Source: an uncultured Clostridium sp.
GTDB lineage: Bacteria > Bacillota > Clostridia > Peptostreptococcales > Peptostreptococcaceae
Assembly (NCBI GenBank): GCA_900550335.1
Contig: URRU01000132.1
Span: 1 to 5,117, forward strand
Length of the DNA stretch: 5,117 nt
Reading direction: 5' to 3'
Under the pieces are notes generated by a model. That model made no database searches and had not been told where the DNA came from. It saw only the letters and a list, made by a program, of their open reading frames with translations. Positions within the stretch are counted from its first letter, which is position 1; the number at the start of each line of letters is the position of its first letter. Shown in pieces: positions 4,991 to 5,117 of the stretch. The translations under genes and the position numbers were made by a program.

Positions 4991-5117
4991 AATCTTTCCC
5001 TCTTTCCAATATTTATCTATAATTTTTTTATTTTATTTTCAAATTTTATACATCAATAAATTTACAATCTTCTTTGTAATTTAATACTTTATTTTTTATC
5101 TTATTATATATTTCGTA
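4991..5117 (-). promoter_or_regulatory. phnW upstream region, palindrome and possible promoter
   Basis: This 127-base stretch is extremely AT-rich and has no gene. On the minus strand TTACAA-N6-TTGTAA (5079-5062) is a 6-bp-arm palindrome about 70 bases upstream of the phnW ATG. TATAAA boxes occur downstream of it (around 5050-5045), and a TATAAT lies at 5108-5103 whose -35 would fall outside the window. None has a good -35 partner inside the window, so the promoter position is uncertain. Confidence 0.3.

Noticed and set aside
1..5117. CRISPR array, tRNA, rRNA, insertion sequence or phage genes
   Set aside because: No regularly spaced repeats, cloverleaf, transposase or terminal inverted repeats were found.

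Overview
The window is AT-rich, with strong AGGAGG-type ribosome binding sites, heavy use of ATA (Ile), TTA (Leu) and AGA (Arg) codons, and hairpin-plus-T-run terminators. This points to a low-GC Firmicute of the class Clostridia. A Peptostreptococcaceae-like genome is my best guess from codon style and gene content, but the sequence does not prove it.

Layout. (1) Positions 1-1046, minus strand: a split ThrE-type exporter pair. A complete DUF1212 (YjjP-like) subunit is followed directly by a DUF3815 (YjjB-like) subunit that is cut by the window edge. (2) Positions 1047-1352: a divergent intergenic region with a duplicated ~25-bp repeat, a perfect 9-bp inverted repeat and an extended -10 promoter for the next gene. 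(3) Positions 1353-2168, plus strand: a carbon-nitrogen hydrolase resembling omega-amidase (Nit2). (4) Positions 2169-2315: a short regulatory gap with overlapping inverted repeats, an extended -10 promoter and a leader palindrome that resembles a PurR box. (5) Positions 2316-2993, plus strand: a SAICAR synthase (PurC) of a divergent subtype, alone rather than in a pur operon, with very strong codon bias. (6) Positions 3008-3104: a purC terminator and then a bidirectional terminator between convergent units. (7) Positions 3124-4990, minus strand: a phnW-phnX operon for 2-aminoethylphosphonate (AEP) breakdown, with the genes overlapping by 11 bp. (8) Positions 4991-5117: the phnW upstream region.

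How the genes work together. PhnW moves the amino group of AEP to pyruvate, giving phosphonoacetaldehyde and alanine. PhnX then cleaves the C-P bond to acetaldehyde and phosphate, so the pair forms a complete two-step AEP salvage route. No phosphonate transporter or regulator lies inside the window. The omega-amidase, PurC and exporter genes are separate units without an obvious shared pathway.

No undescribed multi-gene system is evident. The points most worth a second look are the divergent PurC with its regulatory leader, the two mutually exclusive hairpins at the amidase/purC junction, and the duplicated repeat with palindrome in the exporter leader.
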